Source: Elusimicrobiota bacterium (GTDB lineage: Bacteria > Elusimicrobiota > Elusimicrobia > UBA1565 > UBA9628). From it: a stretch of 64,000 bases of DNA. Below, piece by piece: positions 16,849-25,505 of this stretch (the first letter of the stretch is position 1; the number at the start of each line of letters is the position of its first letter). The notes under the pieces were generated by a model. The model did no database searches. It worked only from the letters and a program-made list of their open reading frames with translations, and was not told the origin of the DNA. The DNA lies in contig PLZD01000002.1 in the NCBI GenBank assembly GCA_003151975.1, forward strand, positions 111,894 through 175,893, read 5' to 3'. Both the position numbers and the translations under genes were made by a program.

Positions 16849-19098
16849 GTGAAATTCCGGAACGCCGAGCCCTTACTTCTTATCACCGTCGCGTGCCTGG
16901 TTCTCGCGGCGCCAGCCCGGCCGCAGGACGACGGCTCGGGCCCCCAAGTCTACCGCATGGAACCGGCGACGAGGTTCGGCGAGAAGGAGTGGCGCGAATT
17001 TCAGGAACGGCACGAACGCGAGTTCGCCCGCGTCCGGCGGATGAACGAAAGGTACGCCGAGCAGGCGACCCCGCCTCCCATCGAGCCGATCTACAACGCA
17101 CCAGGGCCGCGGCGCCCCCCGCGTCCGATAGGACCCAGCCACCCGCCGGTCATGCGCGATTTCAGGGACGATTTCGCGGCCGCCGTGAAGGATTACGTCG
17201 ATTCCCACTCGAAAGGGGGAGCCTTCGCGATCGACGACGCGCTGACAGGCCGGCGCTACGAGCTTAAGCTCTCGCACATCCATACGGAGAAAATTCGCAC
17301 TTTAAGCTCGGATGAGGTCTCCGGCGACGCCGGCTTCGACACGACTGGCGGCCCCAAGGGCGCCGTCGACCTCGACTTCTTCCTTCATAGGGGCGACAAC
17401 TGGTCTTGGGCGGTGGAAAAGGTCCTGGTGCGGGCCGTCAATGGGAGACAGCGCTACGCTTACGACCCCGACAATCGCATCGTCGCGGTCGCAACACCCC
17501 AGACGGCGCCGCGCGTCATCCCGAAGCCGACGGCCCCCGCGCATCTTTCTGCGGAAGTCTCCTTCAGCGCTCCCGGGCAGACGGGAATCCTCGAGGGCGG
17601 CGAAACCGGCACGCTCCAGATCAAGGTCGACAACGCGGGTCCCGGTCCCGCTTACGCGATAAGCCTGTCCTTGGACCCTCGCGACACCGTCGGCGTCTCC
17701 GTTCCCGCCGAGGTGGAACTAGGCGATCTCCCGGCGGGGAAATCCCTCTCGAAAGAAGTCCCGGTGACGGCGACCGCGGCGCTCGGCTCGGGCAAGGTCG
17801 GCATCCGGCTGACCATCAACGAAGCCAACGGCTTCGACACCGAGCCCATTCTCGTTGAGATCCAGACGCGCGCTTATAGGCCCGCGAAGCTCGAGCTGGC
17901 GGGCCTCACCGTCGGCGGCACGGGCATCGTCGCGGCGGGAGAGCCGACGAAGATCACGGTCCGCGTGCGCAATCTCGGCCCCGGCATCGCGCGCGCCGCG
18001 TCGGCGGCGCTGACGCTGGGCGGCAACGACCTTTTCATGTCCGGCGAGCCCACCGCGGCGCTCGGCGACATCGCCGCGGGGCAGACGAAGGCCGCGGATT
18101 TCGAGTTCTTCGCCAACAAGCGGGCCAAGGCGGGCCTGGAGCTCCCGGTGAGCCTGACGGTCACGGAGGCCTCCGGACAAAACAGTCTCGCGTCGGTCCC
18201 CCTGCATCTGGTGCTCGGCCAAAGCGCGCCGGCGCTCAAGGTCGTCACGATCAAGGGCACGCCCGAGGCGCCCGCGGTCGAGTCTGGCGCGGCGAGCGAC
18301 GACGTCGACTCTCCGCCTCGCTCGCGCACGCCGCGCAACGACGACGCCTACGCGGTGCTGGTCGGCATCGAGAAATACCGCGACATCCCCGCGGCGGATT
18401 TCGCGGCGCGCGACGCGGGCGCGATGCAGGCCTACTTGACCGAGTCGATGGGCTTCGATCCCAAGAACGTGATCCTGCTGCAGAACGAGCGCGCGACCTT
18501 GACCGACCTGACGACGTACCTCGGCCCTTGGCTCAAGGATCACGCGACGGCCAAGAGCCGCGTCTTCGTCTACTACGCCGGGCACGGCGCCTCCGACCCG
18601 AAATCCGGGCGCTCCTTCCTGATCCCTTACGACGGCGATCCGGCCTACACGGACACGAAGGCTTTCCCCCTGCAGCAGCTCTACGACACGCTGGCCCAAC
18701 TCCCGACCGACGACGTGACGGTCGCGCTGGACGCGTGCTTCTCTGGCGCCGGCGGACGGTCCGTGCTCGCCAAGGGGACGCGGCCGCTCGTGACGGCCGC
18801 CGTCGCGCCCACGATACCGCCGAAGATCGTCGTGCTCGCCGCCTCGGGCGGAGACCAGATCAGCACCGACAATCCCGACGCCCAGCACGGCATGCTGACC
18901 TACTTTCTGCTCAAAGGCCTGCACGGCGACGCGGCCGATTCCAAGGGACGCGTGACGACGCGGCGGCTCTTCGAATTCATAAAGCCTGCAGTTGAGCGGG
19001 CTGCCAGAGAGCAGCACGTCGCTCAGAGCCCGTCCTTAAGCCCCGCGCTCGACGAACTGGGCGACAACGGCTCGCGGGTCTGGCTGCAGACTAAGTAG
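16849..19098 (+). CDS. Secreted caspase-like (peptidase C14) protein with CARDB-type repeats
   Basis: 749 residues. A signal peptide (about 1-25) is followed by an Arg/Pro-rich segment, two immunoglobulin-like CARDB-type domains (about 235-340 and 345-455, each with an N.GPG pattern) and a C-terminal caspase/metacaspase domain (about 500-749). The catalytic dyad is present: His in VYYAGHGA near 578 and Cys in LDACFSGAGG near 629. Such proteins cleave after basic or acidic residues; the target is unknown. The GTG at 16849 is supported by an AGGAGGGAG site 9 nt upstream. Confidence 0.9.
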   Translation: MKFRNAEPLLLITVACLVLAAPARPQDDGSGPQVYRMEPATRFGEKEWREFQERHEREFARVRRMNERYAEQATPPPIEPIYNAPGPRRPPRPIGPSHPPVMRDFRDDFAAAVKDYVDSHSKGGAFAIDDALTGRRYELKLSHIHTEKIRTLSSDEVSGDAGFDTTGGPKGAVDLDFFLHRGDNWSWAVEKVLVRAVNGRQRYAYDPDNRIVAVATPQTAPRVIPKPTAPAHLSAEVSFSAPGQTGILEGGETGTLQIKVDNAGPGPAYAISLSLDPRDTVGVSVPAEVELGDLPAGKSLSKEVPVTATAALGSGKVGIRLTINEANGFDTEPILVEIQTRAYRPAKLELAGLTVGGTGIVAAGEPTKITVRVRNLGPGIARAASAALTLGGNDLFMSGEPTAALGDIAAGQTKAADFEFFANKRAKAGLELPVSLTVTEASGQNSLASVPLHLVLGQSAPALKVVTIKGTPEAPAVESGAASDDVDSPPRSRTPRNDDAYAVLVGIEKYRDIPAADFAARDAGAMQAYLTESMGFDPKNVILLQNERATLTDLTTYLGPWLKDHATAKSRVFVYYAGHGASDPKSGRSFLIPYDGDPAYTDTKAFPLQQLYDTLAQLPTDDVTVALDACFSGAGGRSVLAKGTRPLVTAAVAPTIPPKIVVLAASGGDQISTDNPDAQHGMLTYFLLKGLHGDAADSKGRVTTRRLFEFIKPAVERAAREQHVAQSPSLSPALDELGDNGSRVWLQTK

Positions 19099-19104
19099 CA
19101 GTTC

Positions 19105-19584
19105 TTACTTCGCGCCCGCGAACTGCTTCTCCTGGCGCGCCTTCATCTGCTCCGGCGTGAGGTCTTCCTTGTGGGTCGCCAGCGCCCAAATGTGACCGCA
19201 GGGATCCTGGACCTGGCCGTAGCGGTCGCCCCAGAACATGTCGGTCAGCGGCATGTTGACCTTGCCGCCGCACTTGACGGCCTGGGCGAAGGTCGCGTCG
19301 ACGTCGTTGACGTACAGATAAACCGCCGAGCTGACGCCCTTGAGGGTCTGGGGCGCGCGGCAGGAATTGGGCATCTCCGGGAACTCGTCGCTGATGAAGA
19401 TGATCGAGTCTCCGATCTTAATCTCGGCGTGCATGATCTTGCCGCCGGGGCCGGGCATGCGCATGAGCTCCGTCGCGCCGAAAGCTTTCTTGTAAAACTC
19501 GATGGCCTTGTCGGCTCCGACGACGCAGAGGCCGGGCGTGGCGCTGTGAAATCCTTCGGGTATGGGCTTGATCTTGTTGGGCAT
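19105..19584 (-). CDS. VOC (glyoxalase/bleomycin-resistance-like) protein
   Basis: 159 residues of the vicinal-oxygen-chelate fold, PhnB-like type: an N-terminal module (VVGADKAIEFYKKAFGATEL, residues 21-40) and a C-terminal half with AVYLYVNDVDATFAQAV and DRYGQVQDPCGHIWALATH. These are often small dimeric proteins with unknown substrates. The ATG at 19584 has an AGGAGG site at ideal distance, which sets the start. The gene is divergent from the phosphatase at 19685, with 100 nt between them carrying both promoters. Confidence 0.92.
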   Translation of the reverse strand: MPNKIKPIPEGFHSATPGLCVVGADKAIEFYKKAFGATELMRMPGPGGKIMHAEIKIGDSIIFISDEFPEMPNSCRAPQTLKGVSSAVYLYVNDVDATFAQAVKCGGKVNMPLTDMFWGDRYGQVQDPCGHIWALATHKEDLTPEQMKARQEKQFAGAK

Positions 19585-19672
19585 GAATCCTCCTGATAAT
19601 TCTAAATGTCTATCCTCACGAGAATATTTGCATATTGTCTTTTTGGAATCAATGACACCCTCGTATCCTTGA

Positions 19673-19678
19673 TATAAT
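19673..19678 (+). promoter_or_regulatory. -10 element of the phosphatase gene
   Basis: A perfect TATAAT with 6 nt to the ATG at 19685; no ribosome-binding site fits between them. The -35 region is weak (ATGACA at 15 bp). Confidence 0.7.
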
Positions 19679-19684
19679 GAACGG

Positions 19685-20614
19685 ATGAAGAGCTTAGCCC
19701 TCGCCGTCGCGCTCACGCTGACCGCCGTTTTCTGCCGGGCCGACAATCCCGGCGTCGTGGAAATCGACCACCCGGAAGCTTTCGGGAAAGTCATCGCGCT
19801 CAGCGACATCCACGGCATGTACTCGGCGATGGTCCCCCTGCTCAAGAGCGGCGGCGTGATCGACGCGAGCAACAAGTGGGCCGCGGGCAACGCGCTGCTC
19901 ATCGTCGTCGGCGACTCGATCGACAAGGGCGACGACTCCGTCGACGTGCTCGACCTTTGGATCTCGCTCTCCGCGCAGGCTTCTGCCGCCGGCGGACGGA
20001 TCATTCACTTGCTCGGCAATCACGAAGCCGAGTTTCTGGCCGACCCCACCAATCACAAAGCCAAAGTCTTTCTGCAGGAGCTCAAGGCCAAGAAGATCGC
20101 GGTCACCGACTACACCGACGCGGCGAAGCCGCGCGGGCAGTTCCTGCGCTCCGAGCCCGTGGCCGCGCGCGTCGGCAAGTGGCTCTTCTGTCACGCGGGC
20201 TTGATCCCCGACGGGACTTGGGCTCAGTTCAAGTCGCAGGCCTCCGGCGTTCTCGGCGGCGGGAGCTACGGCGACGATTTCCTGATCGGCGACGACTCGA
20301 TCCTCGAGGCGCGCAAGTGGACGGAAGACCCGGCACTTCGCGCCGCGGGCGAGAAGAATCTCGACGACAACGGCTTGTACGGCGTCGTCTTCGGCCACCA
20401 GCCCAAGGCGCTCGGCGTCGAGGGGGCCGACGCGATCACCGACGACGGCCGCATCATCAAGATCGACAACGGCATGCCCCCGGATGCGGGGTCACATCCC
20501 GGGAGCCTTCTCATATTCTCCCATCCCGCTGATCTCTCCGCGGCGTCCGCGCCCACGGTCGTGACGGTGCCCTCGGGCGGGGCCGCGCGCCCCTTGGCTC
20601 ACGAAGCGCACTGA
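19685..20614 (+). CDS. Exported calcineurin-like phosphatase
   Basis: 309 residues with a signal peptide (LALAVALTLTAVFCRA). The metallophosphoesterase motifs are complete: SDIHG near 40, GDSIDKGDD near 80, GNHE near 113, CHAG near 165 and FGHQPK near 236, which bind two metal ions. The arrangement resembles Shewanella-like protein phosphatases. It probably dephosphorylates a periplasmic substrate. Its TGA overlaps the ATG of the sigma-factor gene as TGATG, so phosphatase and sigma factor are translationally coupled, which links it to the envelope-stress module that follows. Confidence 0.9.
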   Translation: MKSLALAVALTLTAVFCRADNPGVVEIDHPEAFGKVIALSDIHGMYSAMVPLLKSGGVIDASNKWAAGNALLIVVGDSIDKGDDSVDVLDLWISLSAQASAAGGRIIHLLGNHEAEFLADPTNHKAKVFLQELKAKKIAVTDYTDAAKPRGQFLRSEPVAARVGKWLFCHAGLIPDGTWAQFKSQASGVLGGGSYGDDFLIGDDSILEARKWTEDPALRAAGEKNLDDNGLYGVVFGHQPKALGVEGADAITDDGRIIKIDNGMPPDAGSHPGSLLIFSHPADLSAASAPTVVTVPSGGAARPLAHEAH

Positions 20615-21192
20615 TGCCCGAGGAAAGCTCGACCGACGCCGAGCTGGTCGGCCGGGTTCGAGCCGGCGACGACCGCGCTTTCGCGGAACTCATCCGCCGC
20701 AGCCACGCGAGAGTCTTTTCGTTGTGCGTCTCGATGCTCGGCGACCGGACCTCCGCCGAGGATGCCGCTCAGGAAGTTTTTCTCAAGGCCTACCAATCCC
20801 TCAATAAATTCAAGGGAACCTCCGCCTTCACGACCTGGCTCTACCGCGTGGCCTCCAACCACTGCCTCGATCTCCTCCGCAAGTCGGCGCGCCGACGCTC
20901 GGAATCCCTCGAGGCGGTCTTGGAAGCCGAAGGCGACCGCATCCAATTCCTGCTCAAGGCCCCAGACGAGCAGCGGCAGGCCGAAGACCGCGACCTCGTC
21001 GAGCGCGTGCTCTCCTGCCTGCCGCCCGACTACCGGCTGATCCTCACCTTGCGCGAAGTCCAGGGCCTCAGCTACGAGGAGATCATGGAGACCATGGATT
21101 GCTCGCTCGACTCGGTCAAGGCGCGCCTGCGCCGGGCGCGCGAAAGCCTCGAGAATTCCCTGCGACACTTTTCCGAGACGGGCGGCGTCTAA
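20614..21192 (+). CDS. ECF-type RNA polymerase sigma factor
   Basis: 192 residues with region 2 (about 25-95, including DAAQEVFLKAYQSLNKF and TTWLYRVASNHCLDLLRK) and region 4 (about 135-185, LREVQGLSYEEIMETMDCS and VKARLRRARE). It directs RNA polymerase to a stress or envelope regulon. It is the second gene of a run of five on the plus strand; the small membrane protein 18 nt downstream is the likely anti-sigma factor. Confidence 0.96.
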   Translation: MPEESSTDAELVGRVRAGDDRAFAELIRRSHARVFSLCVSMLGDRTSAEDAAQEVFLKAYQSLNKFKGTSAFTTWLYRVASNHCLDLLRKSARRRSESLEAVLEAEGDRIQFLLKAPDEQRQAEDRDLVERVLSCLPPDYRLILTLREVQGLSYEEIMETMDCSLDSVKARLRRARESLENSLRHFSETGGV

Positions 21193-21210
21193 TCTTCACA
21201 GGAGGATAAT

Positions 21211-21528
21211 ATGAACGATAACGAGTGGAGCGACCCCCGCATCCGCAAGGCCTTCTTCAAGGCCCCCCCGACTCCGTCCGCGTTCGAAACCGAGGCGTTC
21301 GTCAGCCGCGTGATGGCGCGCATCGACGAAAGCCGTGTCCCCGTTTTCAGCCCGTTCCTGCGGCTGATCATGGCGCGCTGGACGGTGCCGGCCTTGGGCC
21401 TGGGCATCGCGGCCGTGTTCCTGTCGATCCAATACACCGTGCCCGCGGGCTCCATGGTCGTCAACGCCTCGATCACCGGCGCGGATGCTTCGTCGGCCTG
21501 GGTCATCCCGATGGATAACGAGCCGTGA
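21211..21528 (+). CDS. Small single-span protein, likely anti-sigma factor
   Basis: 105 residues. The N-terminal cytosolic part (about 1-50) is charged, one membrane span follows (about 55-72, ALGLGIAAVFLSIQY), and a short periplasmic tail remains. Its place directly after an ECF sigma gene, behind an AGGAGG site, suggests it holds the sigma factor at the membrane. The zinc-binding HxxxCxxC motif of ZAS anti-sigma factors is absent. Its stop overlaps the next start by GTGA. Confidence 0.7.
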   Translation: MNDNEWSDPRIRKAFFKAPPTPSAFETEAFVSRVMARIDESRVPVFSPFLRLIMARWTVPALGLGIAAVFLSIQYTVPAGSMVVNASITGADASSAWVIPMDNEP

Positions 21529-21893
21529 ACAATCCCTGGAAGCTGATCCTGCCGTCGCTGCTGCTCGGGTTTCTCTTGGGCGGCCTCGGCGGCTCGTGGG
21601 CGCAGCGGCATGCGTTCAATCGCCTGCCCGACACCGAGCGCGCGCTTGCCAAGCTCACCGGCAAGCTGGGCTTGGATGCCGCCCAGCAGACCGCCGCGCG
21701 GGCCATCCTGGAAGAACGGCGGACCAAGATGGCGGCACTGCGCCAGGACACGATGGCCAAATCGAGGGAGATCAAGCTCGCGATGCGCGACGAGATCAGG
21801 AAGATCCTCAAGCCCGAGCAGACCGCGAAGTACGATGCGATGTCCGCCGCCGCCGACGCTAAGATGAAGGACGCACCGCCGCACGATCGTTAG
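21525..21893 (+). CDS. Spy/CpxP/CnrX-like periplasmic protein with membrane anchor
   Basis: 122 residues: an N-terminal hydrophobic anchor (about 7-25) then a helical hairpin with LTGKLGLDAAQQTAARAILEERR and ILKPEQTAKYD, the repeat pattern of Spy/CpxP and of metal sensors such as CnrX and ZraP. The GTG start overlaps the previous stop. As in the Cnr system, it may sense envelope damage or metals and signal to the anti-sigma factor; this is inference from context. Confidence 0.75.
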   Translation: MNNPWKLILPSLLLGFLLGGLGGSWAQRHAFNRLPDTERALAKLTGKLGLDAAQQTAARAILEERRTKMAALRQDTMAKSREIKLAMRDEIRKILKPEQTAKYDAMSAAADAKMKDAPPHDR

Positions 21894-21901
21894 GAGGTCC
21901 C

Positions 21902-22387
21902 ATGAAAGCACGGACGACTTCTCTCATTTGCGCTGTTTTATTTTCCGCCGCCGCGCTGACGGCTCCCGCCCTGCGCGCCGAGGACGCCGCCGCCAAGCCC
22001 GCGGCCCAGGATTCCAAGAACGCGGACAAGAAGCTCGCGCATCTCAAGAAAAAACTCGCGCTGAGCGACGAACAGGCCGCCAAGCTCAAGGATGTCTGGA
22101 CGGCTCAGAAAGCGGCCATGAAGCCCATCCGCGACAAGCTCAAGAAGGGACTCGACCAGCTGCGCGCCCAGGTCAAGGCCAAGGCCTCCGACGCGGAGAT
22201 CACCGCGACGCTCGACCAGCTCAACGCGGCCCGCGAGGAGATGCGCGCGCAAACCGAGAAGACGATGTCCGCCTCGGAAACGATCCTGACGCCCACCCAG
22301 CGCGCCAAGATCGCCCTGCATATGGCCAAGCGCCGCCACCGCTGGTTTGCTTGGCTTCGGCACAAGAAAGACGACGACGCCCAGTAA
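21902..22387 (+). CDS. Secreted Spy-like (LTxxQ) protein
   Basis: 161 residues with a cleavable signal peptide (VLFSAAALTAPALRA) and a long Lys-rich helical region containing LKKKLALSDEQAAKLKDVW and the LTPTQRAKIALHM variant of the LTxxQ motif. Spy-like proteins act as periplasmic chaperones against unfolding and metals. It is the last gene of the sigma operon, with an AGGAGG site 5 nt before the ATG, and is a likely regulon output. Confidence 0.82.
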   Translation: MKARTTSLICAVLFSAAALTAPALRAEDAAAKPAAQDSKNADKKLAHLKKKLALSDEQAAKLKDVWTAQKAAMKPIRDKLKKGLDQLRAQVKAKASDAEITATLDQLNAAREEMRAQTEKTMSASETILTPTQRAKIALHMAKRRHRWFAWLRHKKDDDAQ

Positions 22388-22403
22388 ACCTTTCAAGGCC
22401 GGC

Positions 22404-22432
22404 TTGCGCGTTTAGTCGGAGGCTGTTATACT
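22404..22432 (+). promoter_or_regulatory. Promoter of the desaturase gene
   Basis: TTGCGC (22404-22409), 17-bp spacer and TATACT (22427-22432); the ATG is 9 nt further on, leaving a leader of only about 2-3 nt. Confidence 0.65.
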
Positions 22433-22441
22433 CTGACGCGC

Positions 22442-23440
22442 ATGGATGAATTCGCCGAGGCCATTCAGGACTTGGGCCGAGAAACCCGCGCCGGCGTCGG
22501 TCCCATGGACCTGGCGGTCCTCAAGCGGCTCAAACTCTCGACGGCCTCCGCCGAAATCATAGGGCGGCTCCTGCTTAATTTCGCGGGCACTCCGTGGACT
22601 TGGCTGCTAGGAATGCTGGCGCTCGCTTACCATTTCGCCGTCGAGGCCCAGCTCAATCATTCCATCATGCACGGCGCCTACGCCGCGATCCCGGGCGCCG
22701 GGCGCTTCACGCCTTCGCGCTACGAAAGCCTCGCGCTGCCTTTTCAGTCGCGCACTTGGGGCGACGCGCACCGCATCCATCACGCCAATCCCTCTTTGCT
22801 CGAGCTCGATCCCGACACGGCGCACCCGTTGTTTCGCGTCCATGCCGACACGCCGCGGCGGCCGTGGCACGCGCTGAATTCCTGGCTGGGCTCTTTGCTG
22901 ACCTTCGAGATTTGGGCTTGGGACTATGATTCATTTCTCAAGCGGACGGGCCATCGTCCCGCGCGCGACCGCGGCGAGCTCGCGAAATTCCTGCTATTCA
23001 TCGGATATCAATATGTCCTCTTCGCGGTTCTCGCCGGCGCGCGCTGGAAGCAGGTCGTTTTGGGGACCTTGGCCGCGAGCCTCGTGCGCAACCTGATCTT
23101 CACGGGACTGCAGACCGGCAGCAGCGTCGGCGCCTTGGTGTCGACGCTTCATGCGCACAGCGTCGGCAAGAAGTCGGTCGCGCAGTGGTATCGCTTCCAG
23201 GTCGAGACCAGCAAGAACTTCGCGCTGGATGGCGTGTGGCGCGTACTCTGCGGCGGCCTCGACCGCCACATCGAGCACCACCTCTATCCGAACCTGCCGC
23301 CTAACCGCCTTCACGGCCTCTCGGGCCGCGTCCAGGAGTTGTGCGCGCGTTCCGGAGTGAACTACGAGGAGCACGCTTCGTTCTGGTCCAGCCTGCGGGA
23401 CAGCCTCGGTCATCTGTCGGCGTTGTCGTCTCCGGGATGA
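22442..23440 (+). CDS. Membrane fatty acid desaturase
   Basis: 332-residue integral membrane di-iron protein. The three His boxes are visible: NHSIMHGAY near 77, HRIHHAN near 112 and HIEHHLYPNLP near 278, plus HAHSVGKKS between them. The last box with the IEHHLYP pattern is typical of front-end or acyl-lipid desaturases. It introduces a double bond into a membrane fatty acyl chain, using an electron donor that is not encoded nearby. Its stop overlaps the start of the aspartic protease gene as ATGA. Confidence 0.92.
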   Translation: MDEFAEAIQDLGRETRAGVGPMDLAVLKRLKLSTASAEIIGRLLLNFAGTPWTWLLGMLALAYHFAVEAQLNHSIMHGAYAAIPGAGRFTPSRYESLALPFQSRTWGDAHRIHHANPSLLELDPDTAHPLFRVHADTPRRPWHALNSWLGSLLTFEIWAWDYDSFLKRTGHRPARDRGELAKFLLFIGYQYVLFAVLAGARWKQVVLGTLAASLVRNLIFTGLQTGSSVGALVSTLHAHSVGKKSVAQWYRFQVETSKNFALDGVWRVLCGGLDRHIEHHLYPNLPPNRLHGLSGRVQELCARSGVNYEEHASFWSSLRDSLGHLSALSSPG

Positions 23441-24273
23441 AGTTTTTCCTGTTGATAGCCTCGACAGCGCTTGCCGCTCACCCAAGAACTCCCGCGGTCG
23501 TCGAGATTCCTTTCGAGTACGCCGTGAAGAATGAGGCGATCCCCCGCAATCCCGTGGTCCGCGTCAAGATCAAAGGCCGCGATCGTCTGTTTATCGTGGA
23601 CACGGGAGCCACGGCGCACGTCGTCGACGCCGCGCTCGCCAAGTCCCTGGGGCTCCAGGGCGAGCCCGCGGAGGTCGGCGAGGACCACTACGGCAAGAAA
23701 GTTCGGGTCGTCGATCTGCCCGACCTCCCGGTCCAAATCGGACCCTGGAAGGGCACGCTCGCGCACCCGTCCGGGATCGCACGGCCCGAGTCCCTGCTCC
23801 GCCAAAAGATCGTGGGCACGATCAGCCCGCAAGCCCTCATCGAGTCCGGCATCGTCGTCATGGACCTGCCCGCCAAGAAGCTGCTGATTTACGACTCCGC
23901 GCCGGTTCCCGCCCGCAAGTGGCTCACCGCCCGCTATCCCGGCTACGAATTCGTCGAGCTCGACCGGCAAGGCCGAGAGATGCTCGTTAAAGCGTCTTTA
24001 CCTGGCCGCGGAAAAGTCCCCGTCCTGCTCGACACCGGCAGCGGCAGCACGGAATTCAGCGACGCCTACGCGGGCCTCGATCCCGGGGTCTATCGCTCCA
24101 CCGAGAGCGTGAGCGTCGGCGGGCACGAACTGCGGGTCGCCTCCATCGAGGTCCGGTCTTTCAAGGAGCAGGGCTATATGGCCGGCATCCTCGGCCTGGA
24201 CGCGCTCCAAGGCGTGATCCTCGCGTTCCGAACCGAGAGTTCGAAGGTCCTGCTGGGCTTCCCGCGCCGCTGA
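23437..24273 (+). CDS. Exported retropepsin-like aspartic protease
   Basis: 278 residues with a short signal peptide (FFLLIASTALAA). Two catalytic-type motifs occur, VDTGATAHVVD near residue 54 and LDTGSGSTEF near 199, so the protein appears to contain both lobes in one chain. The second half also has MAGILGLDAL, the hydrophobic-hydrophobic-Gly box. It is a probable periplasmic protease; the substrate is unknown. The ATG at 23437 is chosen because it forms ATGA with the desaturase stop and starts the signal peptide; longer frames read into the desaturase. Confidence 0.85.
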   Translation: MKFFLLIASTALAAHPRTPAVVEIPFEYAVKNEAIPRNPVVRVKIKGRDRLFIVDTGATAHVVDAALAKSLGLQGEPAEVGEDHYGKKVRVVDLPDLPVQIGPWKGTLAHPSGIARPESLLRQKIVGTISPQALIESGIVVMDLPAKKLLIYDSAPVPARKWLTARYPGYEFVELDRQGREMLVKASLPGRGKVPVLLDTGSGSTEFSDAYAGLDPGVYRSTESVSVGGHELRVASIEVRSFKEQGYMAGILGLDALQGVILAFRTESSKVLLGFPRR

Positions 24274-24288
24274 GTTCCCTCCCAACGA

Positions 24289-24648
24289 TCAACGCTTGGC
24301 AGAGTCGGGCCCGTTGTGCGGGACGACGAATTTTGAGTACACCAGTCCGCAGAGCGCTCCGACGCCCCCGCCGATGGCGGCGCCGATGGGACCCGCGAGG
24401 CTGCCCGCGATCGCGCCCCCGCTGCCCCAGACCAGAACCTCGAGTGGCTTGCCCTCCTTAAATCCGCCGGAGGCTCCGACCGTTGTCCTTCCATGAACCG
24501 GGTCAATGACGCGATTGTCGAAGTGGAATTCGATGGGCGCCGTCTTGACGGACCTCGTCGAGACCGAGATGTCGGCGACGGCGGCCGGCGCGGCGCGGCT
24601 TGAGACCGGCAGGACGGCGACGAGCGCGGCCGAGGCGAGCTTGAGCAT
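24289..24648 (-). CDS. Small exported protein with glycine-zipper segment
   Basis: 119 residues. A signal peptide (about 1-20) precedes a short soluble region and a Gly/Ala-rich hydrophobic stretch (GSLAGPIGAAIGGGVGALCG) that resembles a glycine zipper. The family is unknown. GGGAG upstream of the ATG serves as ribosome-binding site. It converges on the protease gene with 15 nt between stops. Confidence 0.65.
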   Translation of the reverse strand: MLKLASAALVAVLPVSSRAAPAAVADISVSTRSVKTAPIEFHFDNRVIDPVHGRTTVGASGGFKEGKPLEVLVWGSGGAIAGSLAGPIGAAIGGGVGALCGLVYSKFVVPHNGPDSAKR

Positions 24649-24719
24649 CGTGGGTGGTTTCTCCCGCTGTGGATTTGCGTGGAGTAGACACCGCGCGCGG
24701 GGTTTTCGTTCCCGGCGGC

Positions 24720-25439
24720 TCAGTTAGGCTGGGGCGCCGCGCGCATGCCGATGCGGCCGAAAATCGGAAGCTTGAGCGCCGGGCGAAAGAAGTCCACGCC
24801 GAAATCGAGGCCCAGCACTTGCACCTCGACGCCGTCGCGCAATCCCACCGTCGCGCCCAAGACCCCGAGCAAGGACAGTTGGACGCCCGTCCCGGTTTCG
24901 GAAAAGGCGACCGGGCGGCCATGGATCAGCCAATCGCGGCCGATCGCGTTGGACGGCAGGTCGATGCCGAGCTCGGGCGCGGCGCGCAGCACGTACGATG
25001 TGAACGTGTTGCTGTTCGGCCCCGGCCAAACGCGGTAGGCGTCGCGATAAGGATAATCCGCCACCGCCTTATGGATTTTTGCGATCGCGGATTCCGCCTT
25101 CTCTCCGCGAATGTCGAGGATCAGAGTGGGAGTTTTCCCGAACCAGCGCCGGTCCGGCTCGGAGGGCTCGTCCATGAGCGCGGGAAGCCCGTGATGGAGA
25201 CGGAACCCGACGACTTGCATGACCTCGTACGACGGCGCGTTCTTTTCTTTGATGGCGATCCAGGTGTGGACGGCGAACCCCCCGCGCCAGCTCACGGCGC
25301 GCGCGGCGTAGACCTGGACCAGCGCGCGAGGTTCGTCGGCGGGCAGGGGCGCGATCTTGGCGCTGGAGCGGTCGGCGTGCCGCCAATCTTGGGCGCACGC
25401 GGTCGCGGCCAGCAAGGCCAAGAACATGAATGCGCGCAT
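24720..25439 (-). CDS. DUF3750 family exported protein
   Basis: 239 residues with a signal peptide (MFLALLAATACA). The body matches DUF3750 as I remember it: VQVYAARAVSWRGGFAVHTW, PDRRWFGKTP, YPYRDAYRVWPGPNSNTF and ELGIDLPSNAIGRDW. No biochemical function is known for the family. The ATG at 25439 is preceded by AGGAGGGG. An intrinsic-terminator hairpin lies immediately upstream of that site with no room for another promoter, so expression probably depends on transcription through it. Confidence 0.85.
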   Translation of the reverse strand: MRAFMFLALLAATACAQDWRHADRSSAKIAPLPADEPRALVQVYAARAVSWRGGFAVHTWIAIKEKNAPSYEVMQVVGFRLHHGLPALMDEPSEPDRRWFGKTPTLILDIRGEKAESAIAKIHKAVADYPYRDAYRVWPGPNSNTFTSYVLRAAPELGIDLPSNAIGRDWLIHGRPVAFSETGTGVQLSLLGVLGATVGLRDGVEVQVLGLDFGVDFFRPALKLPIFGRIGMRAAPQPN

Positions 25440-25462
25440 CGTCGTCGTCAATTCCCCTCCTG

Positions 25463-25505
25463 AAAAAACGGAGCCGCGACCGGTCGCGGATTGGTCGCGG
25501 CTCCG
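25463..25505 (-). terminator. Intrinsic terminator/attenuator in the leader of the DUF3750 gene
   Basis: On the minus strand a 13-bp stem (25505-25493 pairs with 25481-25469) is followed directly by TTTTTT. The loop contains a second copy of the stem segment GGTCGCGG (25482-25489 on the plus strand), which could pair with the same partner and open the stem. AGGAGGGG, the ribosome-binding site of the DUF3750 gene, starts 2 nt after the T-run. Confidence 0.7.
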
